64,000 bases of DNA from Trifolium pratense (Eukaryota > Streptophyta > Magnoliopsida > Fabales > Fabaceae): positions 23,346,127-23,410,126 of the forward strand of contig NC_060062.1 in assembly GCF_020283565.1 (NCBI RefSeq), written 5' to 3'. The notes under the pieces were generated by a model. The model worked only from the letters and a program-made list of their open reading frames with translations. It was not told the origin of the DNA and made no database searches. Below, piece by piece: positions 43,744 to 56,300 of this stretch. How positions within the stretch are numbered: position 1 is the first letter of the stretch; each line of letters begins with the position of its first letter. Both the position numbers and the translations under genes were made by a program.

Positions 43744-46700
43744 TCATCTCACTGACAATAGATTTATGATAGTTTGATTTTCATAGGAAGTATCATCATC
43801 ATCATCATCACAATCTTGGGTTGGTGGTGAAAGTCTCATAAGAGCCACAACTGCAGATCTCATACTTGGGCGTAGTAACGGATTGTCTCGTGTACATGCT
43901 CTCCCAAGTTCAGCCATCTGCAATTCAAATATTCACAACCTTAAGTTCTGTCAAATGACAAAATCTAGCTAGTGCCAAATTTTGAGAGAAAAGTTTCATA
44001 TTGTTTTCCCACCTTGAGAACATCTTCAATTAGATAGTTTTCTTTAAGCCTAGGATCCACAAGTTTGCGAAGACCTTCTAAAGGATCAATTTGATTAAGT
44101 GCTTCTCCAAACTGCAATACAAAACAAGTCAAGGGTAACTACATAACTACTATCATACTAACATTTGACTATGAAAAAAAGCAAGAATTGAGTGTTTTCT
44201 AAGTAACTATAATCGATTTAGTTGGATTAAGGGGTGTCTAAATTCTAGACCTACCAAGGCTACAAGACCCTTTGATTCAGCAACAGTTTCACCTGTCCTT
44301 AGAACAGCATTCTTTGCAGAAATAAGTTCAAAAAGAACAACTCCAAAAGCATATACATCTATTTTCGGAGAAATATCGCCATATTGAGCATACCTGCAAA
44401 AACAATGCAGCTAATTAATAATCTAAGATCTATGCACTGCATACAAATTCAATACATAGTGAAAACGGATCATACTCTGGTGGCATGTATCCGAAAGTTC
44501 CAACAAGACGAGTGTGAAGTGTAGAGCTTCCAACTTCAATAAGTTTGGTTAAGCCAAAATCTGCAACCTTTCCGCGCAAGTTTTTGTCTATCAATATATT
44601 TGCTGATTTTACATCACGATGGATATACACAGGCACAGTGTGCTCATGAATGTATTCAAGGCCTCTTGCTGAATCTAGAGCAATTTGAACTCTACTTGAC
44701 CATGGTAATGGTTCTTTACCTGGAATTATTTCATCATCTTTAATAACTGTTTGACAATACTGTAAGATCACAGAAAAATATAAGCAGTTTTTTTCTGCTG
44801 ATTCTACCTATTCCGTGCAAATAATGACCCAAGTTTCCATTGTCAATATGTTCGTATACAAGGAAAAGTGATCCCTCAACGCAATATCCAATCAAACGTA
44901 CCTACGTTGTTCATAAAAATGTAGGGTTACAACTCGCAAAGAACATGTGTTAAGACCTTCAACTCACAAAGAAATTCAAGTGATGGTATACCAGATTCAA
45001 GTGATGAACATGTGTTAAGACCTTCAACTCACAAAGAAATTCTGTCGACGCTTGTACGTCCATCTTCTTAATTGCTGTTTTCTGCATAGAATAAATTATA
45101 TGAGAGAAAAAGAATGAAAAACAGAAACATACTTTTTCACCCTTAAGAACATTATGCATTAGTAAATAATGGTTAATCATGTTATAGAAGTGAAGATATA
45201 GATTCAGTTTCTTAATTACCTCGCCTCTAAGTTCTGCATAATAAACAGCTCCAAATCCACCTTGACCAATTTTATGATCCAAGTTGAAGTTATTTGTAGC
45301 TTTGGCTAGTTCTTGATATGAAAACTCTGTTGACTTTGCCACCATAATACCTGTAAGGCCAGTAGCACTACCAGTGCCACTGGAAGTTTCATATTCTCCA
45401 CTACCTGAGTTGAAAAAAAAATAAAAAACAGGTTAAGAACATGTCATAAGCTATTTTCATTAGGTCTATCGAATCCTGATACAAGAGTTTACATCATATA
45501 TAATATCAAATAAGTAGTTAATAAGAATTTAGAAAGAATCTGAATATGAAAAATATATACCATTACCATCTTGAGTTGAAAGCTTCATAGAAATTCGAGG
45601 AAGTTTATCTTTCTCTTCTTCCTTCTTCTTAATGTATCTAACATATATACAGATAACAAATAATACAAACCCAAATATTCCTGCTATAGATATACCAACC
45701 GCTGCGCCCTTAGCAAGACCTGCGTATATATAGAACGAGGCATTAACCGTTTTTACTTTCTCATATTTTTTGTGCCAAAAATAATCATCATAATATGAAC
45801 TCAAAAGGCCAAACCTATTCTGCAAGAAGGAAAAAGAAAATGAAAGTTAGCAAGATTGAACCAAACATGGAGTAATATTTAATTATTTCTATATAGAATT
45901 CAACATGAAAAGTCAGATAATCAAAGTTACTTACCTAGGATATAAGGGAACATAATCTCCATTTTGATCTGCAAAATTGAAATAGACAAAAAACTTTGAG
46001 CAAATTCATTGAAGAAGAATAAAAGAGTAGTTTAACCATTGAATATACTCTAGTTGAAACCAAATGGTTGGACTCAAGTGATTATAAAAATTCATATATC
46101 TCATTTATACAAATATTTTTCTATCTGAACCACCAACTTCATTGAAAGTTTTATGATAAAATTTATGTATAACCTGCCAACTTTTTTATTCCAGACCTAT
46201 CCAAGTTACACCAGGTGTGAGCGAAAGATCCAACTATTTGAACCAACCGTAGTGGACACAGTAATTTAGCTTTTGACTATACTTTAACCGATATATTTAT
46301 ACTAAATACTTTCGAACAAAAAAAATCGAAAGAAACTAAGAATATACATACCTCTTCCTGGAATGAACACAATCCCACTCTCTTTGCTGAAATCGACACC
46401 AGGATTGTAATTCTGTAACAACCCTTCATCAAGTTTAGACTCATTAGCAATCTTCTTAAGAGTATCACCAGTTCTAAGTGGATATGTAATAAACAAGCCA
46501 TAATCTTTTGAAACTTGGCTATTCCCACAAGAACAATTGACAGTGACATTAACCTTAGCCTTAGCAGGTATATGATTTGGATCATAACTATTGAACTTTT
46601 TCAAAAGCTCAACAGTTGTTAAACTTACATAATAAGTATTTGCAATCAAATCATAAGTATCGCCTTCTTTCGCTGTGTATTCAAACACATGACCAAGAAA

Positions 46701-46985
46701 TTCACCTCCAATACATTCACATGGGAATGGAATATTGATTCTAAAAAATGAAAAAATATTACCATGATTGGTTACTAAGACTTTATTGTATTTATTTAAA
46801 ATATCAGAAGAATTTGTAACAATCTTTGATTGCATAAAGTTTTTTACACTTGGAAGTTCAACTAAAGGTAAGACATAGTAAGAAGCTAAAGCTATATCAC
46901 ACCCTTTCACACACTTTGATTCAACTTTGAAAAAAACACATTCAACAAATAGAAAGACCAATAGTAACACATTTTTTAGTTTCAT
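43744..46985 (-). CDS. LYK: LysM receptor-like kinase, NFR1/LYK3 type (copy 1)
   Basis: A single-pass receptor kinase of about 618 residues, close to the family's ~620. Exons, minus strand: 46985-46352, 45968-45935, 45819-45815 (5-nt microexon), 45719-45561, 45404-45220, 45081-44992, 44901-44808, 44719-44476, 44393-44255, 44111-44013, 43917-43744. They sum to 1857 nt and all junctions are in phase. Signal peptide about 1-23; three LysM domains with CEC and CSC pairs; transmembrane helix about 225-250; kinase with GQGGFG (~324), Lys in AIKK (~343), HRD, DFG and PPE, so catalytically competent. The activation-segment YAQ motif (EYAQYGD) marks the Nod-factor-receptor type rather than a pure chitin receptor (known for NFR1). 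Compared with copy 2 it lacks the intron within GK|VADFG. The microexon turns the linker into YPRIGLAKG. The exact paralogue is not assigned. Confidence 0.9.
44939..45042. repeat. Tandem duplication over an exon end of the receptor kinase
   Basis: GAACATGTGTTAAGACCTTC plus the following 17 bases occur twice, 64 bp apart (about 44941 and 45005). The right copy belongs to the kinase exon 44992-45081 and the left one lies in the neighbouring intron. The second kinase gene has only one copy. The exon's donor site is retained. Confidence 0.8.
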
Positions 46986-47751
46986 ATTTGGTCAATAAGA
47001 AAGAGAGAAAATCAAAATGGCTTCTGAATGAAAGGAAGAAGCTGAAAAAGAAATTAACTCAAATTTTCTTTTTTGAAAGTAATGTCACACTTTGTAGCTC
47101 TTATATTTATATATTATATGGCTATATTTAATGGACTATTGAATTTTTTTTGTATATGGAGATTGGCTTGACTCAACCCTCAATTGTTTTGTGAATGTAA
47201 TCGTATAATATATAGTATATATAAATTGATATGCACACGATTTTGCTCAATTATATGATCAGAAGAGACATGCGTGATTGGATATGTTTGACTGTTTCGA
47301 AGAGAAAGTGGAGGGAACAATATAACGGTTGGCTACAATGAGTTGACATGTCATTTATTCATTCATGGACTCCATAAAAGAAAATTTTAGGGTACATATG
47401 AAAAATTTCAATATACCAGTATATTAGATTATTAAATTATTAAGTAAATATATATTCTTTCGAAAGAAATTATTTTGGATCATTTTGTATAAGACAAAAT
47501 TTGTTTAATAGTTCAAACTTTGTCCTGTGTTGTTATGTCGAAATTGAATAATCTCCAGCACTGCCCCTTCTGCTATCTATTCTGCCTCTAATCCAACGTT
47601 TGAGTGATTTTAAAGGGAAGAAATAAAATTAATAAATGGTTTTTAATATAGAACAAAGGGTGAGATTTGAGTCGCACAAACTACAGGAAAGAATCTGCAA
47701 TAGAGGATCCAGATCTTGTTACGTCTTGTAATGTTTAGTTTAGTACTTACA

Positions 47752-47884
47752 TTTTTTTTTTGCCATTAACCCTCTGGTTTTCAGGAGAAGGTGGCCTCAC
47801 TAATCCAGAGAATCGAACTCGGGTTTTCTTGAACTATCCGTCTTAGAAGTAGGTCATTTACCATTTGAGCTCAATGTCTTGGTT
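47752..47884 (-). mobile_element. tRNA-derived SINE
   Basis: Minus strand: A box TTGAGCTCAAATGGTAAATG, B box CCGAGTTCGATTCTC, and an A-rich tail (T run at 47752-47761 on the plus strand). A degenerate relative is at about 50680-50800 in an intron of copy 2. Confidence 0.65.
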
Positions 47885-48135
47885 ATTTACTTCGTTTGTT
47901 CCTTCTTAAGTGTCGTTTTTTTTACCATTGTGTATTATTCACATAATCTACTTTGACCACAAATTTTTATTCATATATAAAACTAAATGTTAACATATAT
48001 GATTTTGTTCAATTGGTCCGGACAAATATTTTTAAAGTGTAAAAATTTCGTAACTTTTTATAATAAATAATTAAAGATATTAATGATCAAAATTGTGCAT
48101 TGACATGTATGCAATAGTTAAAAGTGACACTACTG

Positions 48136-48297
48136 AGGCCCTCTAGTTTTGACCCAACTTCTCCTTATTTTCTACTTCTTTACTTTATTTCTCTAATTCT
48201 TTTAAGGAGAAATAGGGTCAAATACAATTTTCTACTTCTCTATTTCTTTTAAGGAGAAGTAGAAAAGTAGAAAATAAGTAGGGTCAAACGAGCCTTA
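48136..48297. mobile_element. hAT-like MITE
   Basis: Left GAGGCCCTCTAGTTTTGACC and right GGGTCAAACGAGCCTTA are imperfectly inverted, with AGAAAATAAG(G)AGAAG blocks mirrored inside. About 160 bp, non-coding. Confidence 0.5.
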
Positions 48298-49282
48298 AAA
48301 TAATATGGAGGGAGTACCATTTAAAATATTGAAAACTCTTAATAAAAAAAAATAATTGAAAACTCGACAATAATTTTCTACAATTTTAAATAATTATAAT
48401 TTAGAAATTTTTATTAAAAATCTATTAAAAAGCACAACACTTGATGTTGATATGCCAATCACTTTGTTTACTTATTAGGCAACAAGTTGGATGTCAATTA
48501 ATTTGGGTGTATTATGAAGAATATTTTGTGACATCCAAAGAGATTGAAAATGTTAGGATTTGTTTGTTTAATACTTTGCATTCGTAATGGCAACCCTGTC
48601 GGTAGCTATGCAACCACTTTACAATGTCTCATATAATTCAAACAAACACCATAATTTCCATTTTTAATTATAAGCCACGTCTTTATAGATGGATTCATTG
48701 ACTTCACTATAATAAAAATCAAAATTGAATACCAGTTGCAAATTTCTGTTTAATTTTATATTCATTTTTAAATTGTGTATATAACATAATTAGTGGCAAA
48801 TGATGACTTTTTGTTTGTAGATATTCGATTCCTCACACTACCAGAAATAATATCTTAAGCAGATTTTTTCTAGTGTCAATAATATCTTATCTCTTGATAA
48901 GTTAATTTCATTTTAGGTGTTTTATTTTTTAAGATAATAATTAGCTGAGTTGAGTTTCTTTTACTTAAACACTTTTATTACTAGTAGTTAGTGGATTGTT
49001 AGATGAGCTGAAATCCAATAAATAAGAGTATATTTGTGGAAAAAATTAATAAATATTGTCTTAATAGACAAATAATCCGAGATATTGAAAATTTGCAAAA
49101 TAGACACTTATAATGAGTCAGAGGAAAGTACACATAGACACATATGCCCCAAGAGAATGGTAGATTATCTTTATAATTTGTTGCTTTTCTGTGGATTTTG
49201 ATCAAAAAAGCAAATTCAATGGAAAATACTAATTGGTCGGAAAAACAAAAAAAAAAAACTAATTAATCGGTGACTAGTATTT

Positions 49283-49885
49283 TTTTTTTTGACACAAGAA
49301 AATAACGATATTTATTCATTCCAATAATTGATAGAGTACATCAGATTCAAGTACAAATTTAACATAGTTAAAAACAAAAAGATGAATTTGCGAACAAACT
49401 CACAACATCCAAGTTAATAGTATACAACGGCAAAATGCCTACAAATAATATGATAAAATTAAAGTCACCGGAATGTCCATGCTTCCGGATCTGCAACGAT
49501 GATGTCTAAATCATTGATTGAATCTGCAATTGATTGAAGTTGGTCTTCAATATGAACTAAACGAACGGACAAACAAATGTCGTCCCAATGATGACGAACA
49601 ACACAACCCGCACTCAGACGAAGATATCACAACAAAAGAAAGAAAAATTAAAAGACTTAATATATGTGAAAATCACTTATTTAGATTAAAAACAAGAAAA
49701 AAGACGCAGAGGGGTGATTTTAGGTAAAAAAATGACCTAAAACCACCCCTTAGAGGTGATTTTAGGTAAAAAAATGACCTAAAACCACCCCTTAGAGGTG
49801 AAGGAAGAAGAAAACTCAAAAGAAAAATATTAGGGCCGGCGGAGGAAGGCTAGAGCGTGAGTGGATGGGTGTTTAAACGTTGACT
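49283..49885 (-). mobile_element. 5'-truncated non-LTR retroposon
   Basis: It starts with a T run (49281-49291), the tail of a minus-strand insertion. It is flanked by TGACTAGTA on both sides (about 49271-49279 and 49881-49889), a target duplication. The interior has no long ORF but includes a duplicated 41-bp hairpin at 49711-49795. It may be a LINE fragment or a retroposed transcript. Confidence 0.5.
49711..49795. repeat. Tandemly duplicated hairpin
   Basis: The unit GGTGATTTTAGGT - AAAAAAATG - ACCTAAAACCACC occurs twice in a row, joined by CCTTAGA. Both copies are identical and each folds on itself. Confidence 0.85.
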
Positions 49886-50384
49886 AGTACTTAAAAAGCA
49901 GAAGAAATTCTAACTACATTCGACGATACTATTCATAAGTAAAAATTTACGATCTTTTTGTCTTTATGGCTAATGCAGAGTAATCTGACTGACTGAATGC
50001 CGATTCAATGCAAGCTACGTTTTTAAACTTCGTGTCTTCAAGTTGAAATTGAACTTGTAATTAAAAAGCGAAAGTATTTTTTTTAGAAAATGGAAAACTA
50101 ACTTGAGAAAACTTGAGTATCCATGGTTGTTAGGATTGTCCCATAATCAACAATAGTGATGTTTTGCACTTCAATTTTTGCCTAAAAACTTCATATATTC
50201 AATATTAGGAAAAAAAATATTGCCTTTTAAAAAACAAACAAACTTGTACTAGTATATTTCATTAAAAAAAAAACTTACAAATTTAGTGTTTACTACTTCA
50301 CAAAAAATAATTACACCATGTCTTCTTGAGATCTAGGACATTCTCAATTTTTGGGAAATGAAATTTGAACACAAAACAAAATGT

Positions 50385-53300
50385 TCATCTGACTGAGAGT
50401 ATATTTATGAGAGATTGATTTTCATAGGAAGTGTCATAATAACAATCTTCAGTTGGTGATGAAAGTGTCATAAGAGCAACAACTATAGATCTCATATTTG
50501 GACGTAGTAGTGGATTTTCTCTTGTACATCCTCTTGCAAGTTCAACCATCTGAAATTCAAACATATATTCACCACACCTTAACAAATTCAATCTAGTGCC
50601 AAATATAATTCAAAGACTAATTTGACGGTAAATTAAAAACAAATTAATGGAGAGAACCAGAATTAGACTTTTTTAGTAATCAAGAGTTCGACTGTGAGGT
50701 AAATAAAATCTGATCAAGAATTGTTCCCATCAGAAATCGAATTCTTGTTCTTCTGAACTATTCATCCTAGAGAGAACTCATTAACCATTTGAAAGTCTTT
50801 TTTGTCTATTCGCAAATTTCAACGGTGTAAATGAGAAGCTATAATTTTTTCTTCAATTTATTTTTATAAAATAACATTCAAATTTTCTTTAATTATATTT
50901 CACTATTTAAAAATAACATTCAAATTTCTTCTTAAGAGAAATGAGTCCCACCTTTAGAACAGAATCAATTGGATAGTTCTCTTTAAGCCTAGGATCCACC
51001 AATTTGCGAATACCTTCTAAAGGATCAATCTGATTAAGTGCTTCTTCAAACTGCATTACAGAAAAAGTTAAGCATAACTTCGTAACAAACTAACAGGCTA
51101 ACATTTAATTATAATTTTTTCGAGTATTTTCTAGGTAAAATTGATTTTGGTTAGACCTACCAAGACTACAAGACCCTTTGATTCAGCAACAGATTCACCT
51201 GTCTTTAGAATAGCATTCTTTGCAGATATAAGTTCATAAAGAACAACTCCAAAAGCATACACATCTATTTTTGGAGATACATCACCATATTGAGCATATC
51301 TGCAAAAATAAAAATCGAACGAATTTAAAAAAAATCTGTACAATCATCCAGTCATATCTCACCGTATAATACAACAAAGTGACATATGGTGAGATGTGAT
51401 TGAATGTCTGTACGAATGTTTGTTGTACTATTGGTACATAAACATTAATCTCGTAATTGAATACAATACAAAATAAATCATACTCTGGTGGCATGTATCC
51501 AAAAGTTCCAACGAGACGAGTGTGAAGTGTGGAGTTTCCAACTTCAATAAGTTTGGTCAAGCCAAAATCCGCGACCTGAATTTAAAACCATTTATAGTTT
51601 AATTAATCTAAAAAAGAAAAAATAATTATAATTTTGAATGCAAATCATTAAAATCGATCAAGAAGCAACCTTTCCGCGTAAGTTTTTGTCTATCAATATA
51701 TTTGCGGATTTTACATCGCGATGGATATACACAGGTACAGTGTGTTCATGAATGTATTCAAGCCCTCTTGCTGAATCTAGAGCAATTTGCACTCTACTAG
51801 ACCATGGTAATGGTTCTCTACCTGAAATCGTATTACCATTGATTAATAACTTTGTGACAATATTGAAAAATCACAGAAAAATATTAGCACTTTTTTTGTT
51901 CTGATCTTACCTATACCATGCAAATATTCACCCAAGTTTCCATTGTCAATATGTTCATATACAAGAAAAAGTGATCCTTCGACGCAATATCCAATCAACC
52001 TCACCTATGTTGTTCATAAAAATGTAGGTAGATTCAGAATAAGATTTAGAATATACTTGAAACTGGTTATGTAAAAAGCAAGATAAAGATTTGAACAATG
52101 GAAAAAAAAAATTAAATGAGAAGTACCAGATTCAAGTGATGAACATGTGTTAAGACCTTCAACTCACAAAGAAATTCTGTCGATGCTTGTACGTCCATCT
52201 TCTTAATCGCTGTTTTCTGCATAGAATAAATTTTATTAGAGGAAATCCAACTCGAAAAGAGTGAAAAAAAGTGGTTATATTCTAAGTGAGGAGAAAAATG
52301 GAAACTTCCCAATTCACCCTTAAGTGCTATATAATTTACAAATCTGTTTCTTAAATTCTTGTTTTCGTAAGACTAAAAAACGAGAACAGATAATACTTGT
52401 TAGAGAAAACAGTTTTGTACGTTCGTGAGGTATCAAATCAGTGATAAAAGTTTGACATTGTAACCTCAAGAGACATAGTTCAAATCCTCTCAGGAAGAAT
52501 TGTAAAATGACTACTAGTTTCTGTAATAATTTATCGGTTTTACTTTACAAATTATTGTTAATAAAACCTCACTTTTAATGGTCCATAGGTTATGGAGGTT
52601 TTGGTTGCTAATTAGTCATAAGATTAATGACAATTAATTGGGTGGTAATGGCTTGTTTATTCTTGATGGTAGAATCAAGCATATATAATAGTCTTTGGTC
52701 CCTAAGCTTACTCTCATTCCATTATTCAGAAATATATACACCATCTATATAGTTGAGAGTAAGAGCTTAGAAGACTCAAAGATTGTACATTCACAACACT
52801 ATAACAATGGCTGGAGGTAATTGTTTAAGTTCCTATTTTCCGCATTTTGTTTATTGATCTTGTTGTTCTTTTGTTGTCAGGAACATAGGATCAATTGAAT
52901 TAATCTTACATTTGGTATCAGAGCCTTACTGCCTCTGCCTTGTTCATTGTTCCAGTTTTTCCATTTTCGGTAAAATTTGAAGATTTCATTTTAATTTAAG
53001 TTTAAGGCATTGTTATTGCAAAATATTATGAGAAATCTTCGTTTCATTGAGTTTCTAAGCTTTCTGTTATTTGAATCAATCTAAATAGTGCCGAGAATAT
53101 TAAGAATTGTTTTAAAGTTTGAGTTTTTTTTTATGTTTTGGGTATTTTGATTTAAACCTTTTTAGTCAAGATTGAAATCAAAATTATAATGGAAATCCTT
53201 TGTATAGTATTTCTAGGTTAATGATTGTTATTTTCCATGTTTTAATTGATCTGAAATTGTCGGGTTTCAATTCGGATTCGTGGGCCATAAAATCGGGTCG

Positions 53301-56300
53301 AACTGACCCGCTCAAGGTTGAAGATGAACAGTAGCATTTTCAAAAAAAAAAAAAAAAAAAAAAAAACGATAAATTGGGAAAGCTGGGACTTGAACCCGCG
53401 TCCCTGGTACTATAGCACCATGTTGTGACCGCCTTGGCTATGTGTTCGTTACATTCATAATACTACATCAGTAATATATATTCGCTGCATGTTATTTGAA
53501 GAAAAATAGTACAGCAAAATAGATTCAGGGACTCGAACACAAGTCCATTCAGTAAAAGGATTGGCTTCATGACCACTGCAACAGGTAACAAATTCTGTTA
53601 AATTATTGTTGTGTTGCGGTTTTATATGTTACATATTATGTTTTCTGATTAATTAAGTAATTATGCTTTATTATTTTGTAATGAGTTTATGCATAAATAA
53701 ATCAAATAGATAATATTATATTTTATTAATACAACTGCATATGAGAATTTTATTATGTTTTAGTTGTACAATTGCATATGATGGTTCAATTATATTTTAA
53801 TTTTGCAATTGTATATGAGGATTTTATCATCATGATATACACAAATTTATTCTCTCATATAATTCAGTTGTTATGTCTAGTGACTTTTATAATTTTAATT
53901 GATTTTGGATTAGCCACAGCACCCTTAATTAATTAAAATTATTTTCTAAGGTTTTCTTATGGTCACATAAGGAATTAGACATAACATTGTGATTAATCAT
54001 ATGTGGTATAGTGAATCTTATCCTACAGGAATTTTTGCTATATTTGTATGATTAATTAGGATAGAGTGTCAAATTATTTTCATAACTTACCCGCAGGAAT
54101 TATGAATTGGTACATAATTTGATAGTTTTATCATAAAGTATAATTTTGGATAGAAAAACAAATTATTTTATGCACGTAAAGTATGTTGTTGTGTATGTAA
54201 TTTGAAAATTCTATCGTGAAGTTTAAATAAATCTTATCACATTAAAATTTAGCCCGCAGGTAATTTTATGTTACAAGATTTATTTTGGGGTATGTTTACA
54301 TTGGTAATACATACATTACAGATAATATGTATGTCTCAAAAATTTTGACATGAGTCTTTGGAATTTTTCAACTTATAAATCTATTGTTTATTCTTATATC
54401 AAACATAAAGTTTCTGAGCTCAAAGATAATTCATTCTCTCTTGTTAGTTATTGATCTAATATGACTAATGTTAATATAAACACCTGGTGGATTGATTATG
54501 GATCAACAATCCATATAGCAAACTCCTTGCAAGGTATGCAAGACTTAAGGAAGCCAGTAGGAAGTGAGTGAACTGTCCTATCAGGAAGCAGGATGGGCTC
54601 ACATGTGGAGGCTATTGGAACTTGCATTTTAATTCTGAATAATGGTTTTGTTTTGAAATTAGAAAGGACCTTTTATGTACCAAGTTTCTCACGAAACTTG
54701 ATTTCAGTTTCTTGACTTGTGCCTTTTGGATATTCCTTTCATTTTAAAGACACGTCATTTGAATTATTTTATAATTTGGAACGTGTGGGGAATGGTATAT
54801 TGTCTTATGGTCTTTATCGTATTAATTTACAAAATGAATCCATTTATAGTTCAATGCATGTTCAAATTGGCATTAAGCGGTGTAATATTAACTAGAGTTC
54901 TTCTATGTTATGGCATCAGAGATTAGGACATATCTCCATAGAGAGAATTAAATGGCTAGTAAAATATGGGGTACCTAATACTCTAGATTTTGCTGACTTT
55001 GAAACTTGTATTGACTACATTAAGGGAAAGCAGACCAACGTTTCCAAGAAGGGTGCCAATAGAAGTTCAAGCATATTAGAAATAATTCATACATATGTTG
55101 TCCAGGTATGGATGCAGATGGTTAGAAATATTTTATCACATTCATAGATGATTACTCACGATATATGAATATTTATTTGCTTCATAATAAAAAAAAAAAA
55201 AAAAAAAAAAAAAAATGAATGAAGCATTGGATACCTTCAAAGCCTTTAAGGTAGAAGTTGAGAACCAATGTGGAAAGCAAATAAAAATTGTGAGATCATA
55301 TCGGGGTGGTGAATACTATGGTAGATACACTGAATATGGACAAGCACCTGGTCCATATGCCGAGTTTCTTCAAGAACATGGGATTGTTGCCTAATATATC
55401 ATGCCCGGTTCTCCGAACCAAAATGGTGTTGCAGAAAGAAGAAACCGAACTTTATTGGACGTGGTGCGGAGTATGGTTAGCAACTCTAATCTTCCTAAAT
55501 CCTTGTGGAATGAAGCATTAAAGACGGGTGTGTATATTCTCAATCGGGTTCCATCCAAGGCTGTCCTAAGGACACCTTTTGAATCATTTAAAGGTTGGAA
55601 ACCGATTTTGCGACATATGCACGTTTAGGGATGTTCGTCTAAGGTTAGGATTTATAACCCACAAGAGAAGAAACTAGACCCGAGGACCATTAGTGGGTAT
55701 TTCATTGGATATGCCGAAAGGTCTAAAGGTTATAGATTTTATTGTCCATCTCACACAACTAGGATTGTGGAGTCAAGAAATTTAAAGTTTCTTTAAGATC
55801 ACTTGATTAGTGGGAGTGATTAAATCAGGAACATAGTTTCTGTGCATGATCATATAGAGTCCCAACCTTCAGTTTCGAGTGATAGATTGATTGTTGTTCA
55901 CAATATCCCTCAAGTTCAAATGGATGTTGATCAACCACCAATCATTGAGATTCCACAAAATGTTGATATTCCAATAGATCAAATTGATCATCAAATTCAT
56001 GAAAATGATGAGCAATTAGTTGAACAACATAATCCATAAGAAAATGTTGATCCAACATTAAGAAGGTCTATTAGGACAAGAAAATCAGCTATTTCTAGTG
56101 ATTACATTGTGTATCTACAAGAATCTGACTATAACATTGGAGTTGAGAATGATCCTAAAAACTTTTCATAAGCCATGAGTTGCAAAGAGTCAAATTTGTG
56201 GTATGATGCCATGAAAGATGAGATGAATTCCATGAAAAACAACGGTGTTTGGAATCTTGTAGAGTTACCTAATGAGATGAAGGCCATTGGTTGGAAATGG

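Larger units (their letters stand above)
46990..49270. promoter_or_regulatory. Upstream region of receptor kinase copy 1
   Basis: Two blocks are shared with the region upstream of copy 2. The proximal one, about 47233-47345, matches 60815-60920 (CACACGATTTTGC, GACATGC.TGATTGGATAT, GTGGAGGGAACAAT). The distal one, about 48430-48640, matches 62090-62300 (GCAACCCTGTCGGTAGCT.T and CAACCACTT). A TATA-like stretch lies at about 47100-47125. Also present: a minus-strand SINE (47752-47884) and a hAT-like MITE (about 48136-48297). Confidence 0.6.

Noticed and set aside
45720..45830. In-frame extension ([13 protein letters not shown]...) upstream of the transmembrane segment in copy 1
   Set aside because: Copy 2 has a stop in the same place, and both genes instead share a 5-nt microexon with proper splice borders there. 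The open frame is intronic chance.
53380..53445. A genuine tRNA gene
   Set aside because: A and B boxes can be seen, but the acceptor and anticodon arms do not pair convincingly and it lies inside a retrotransposon next to a poly-A run.
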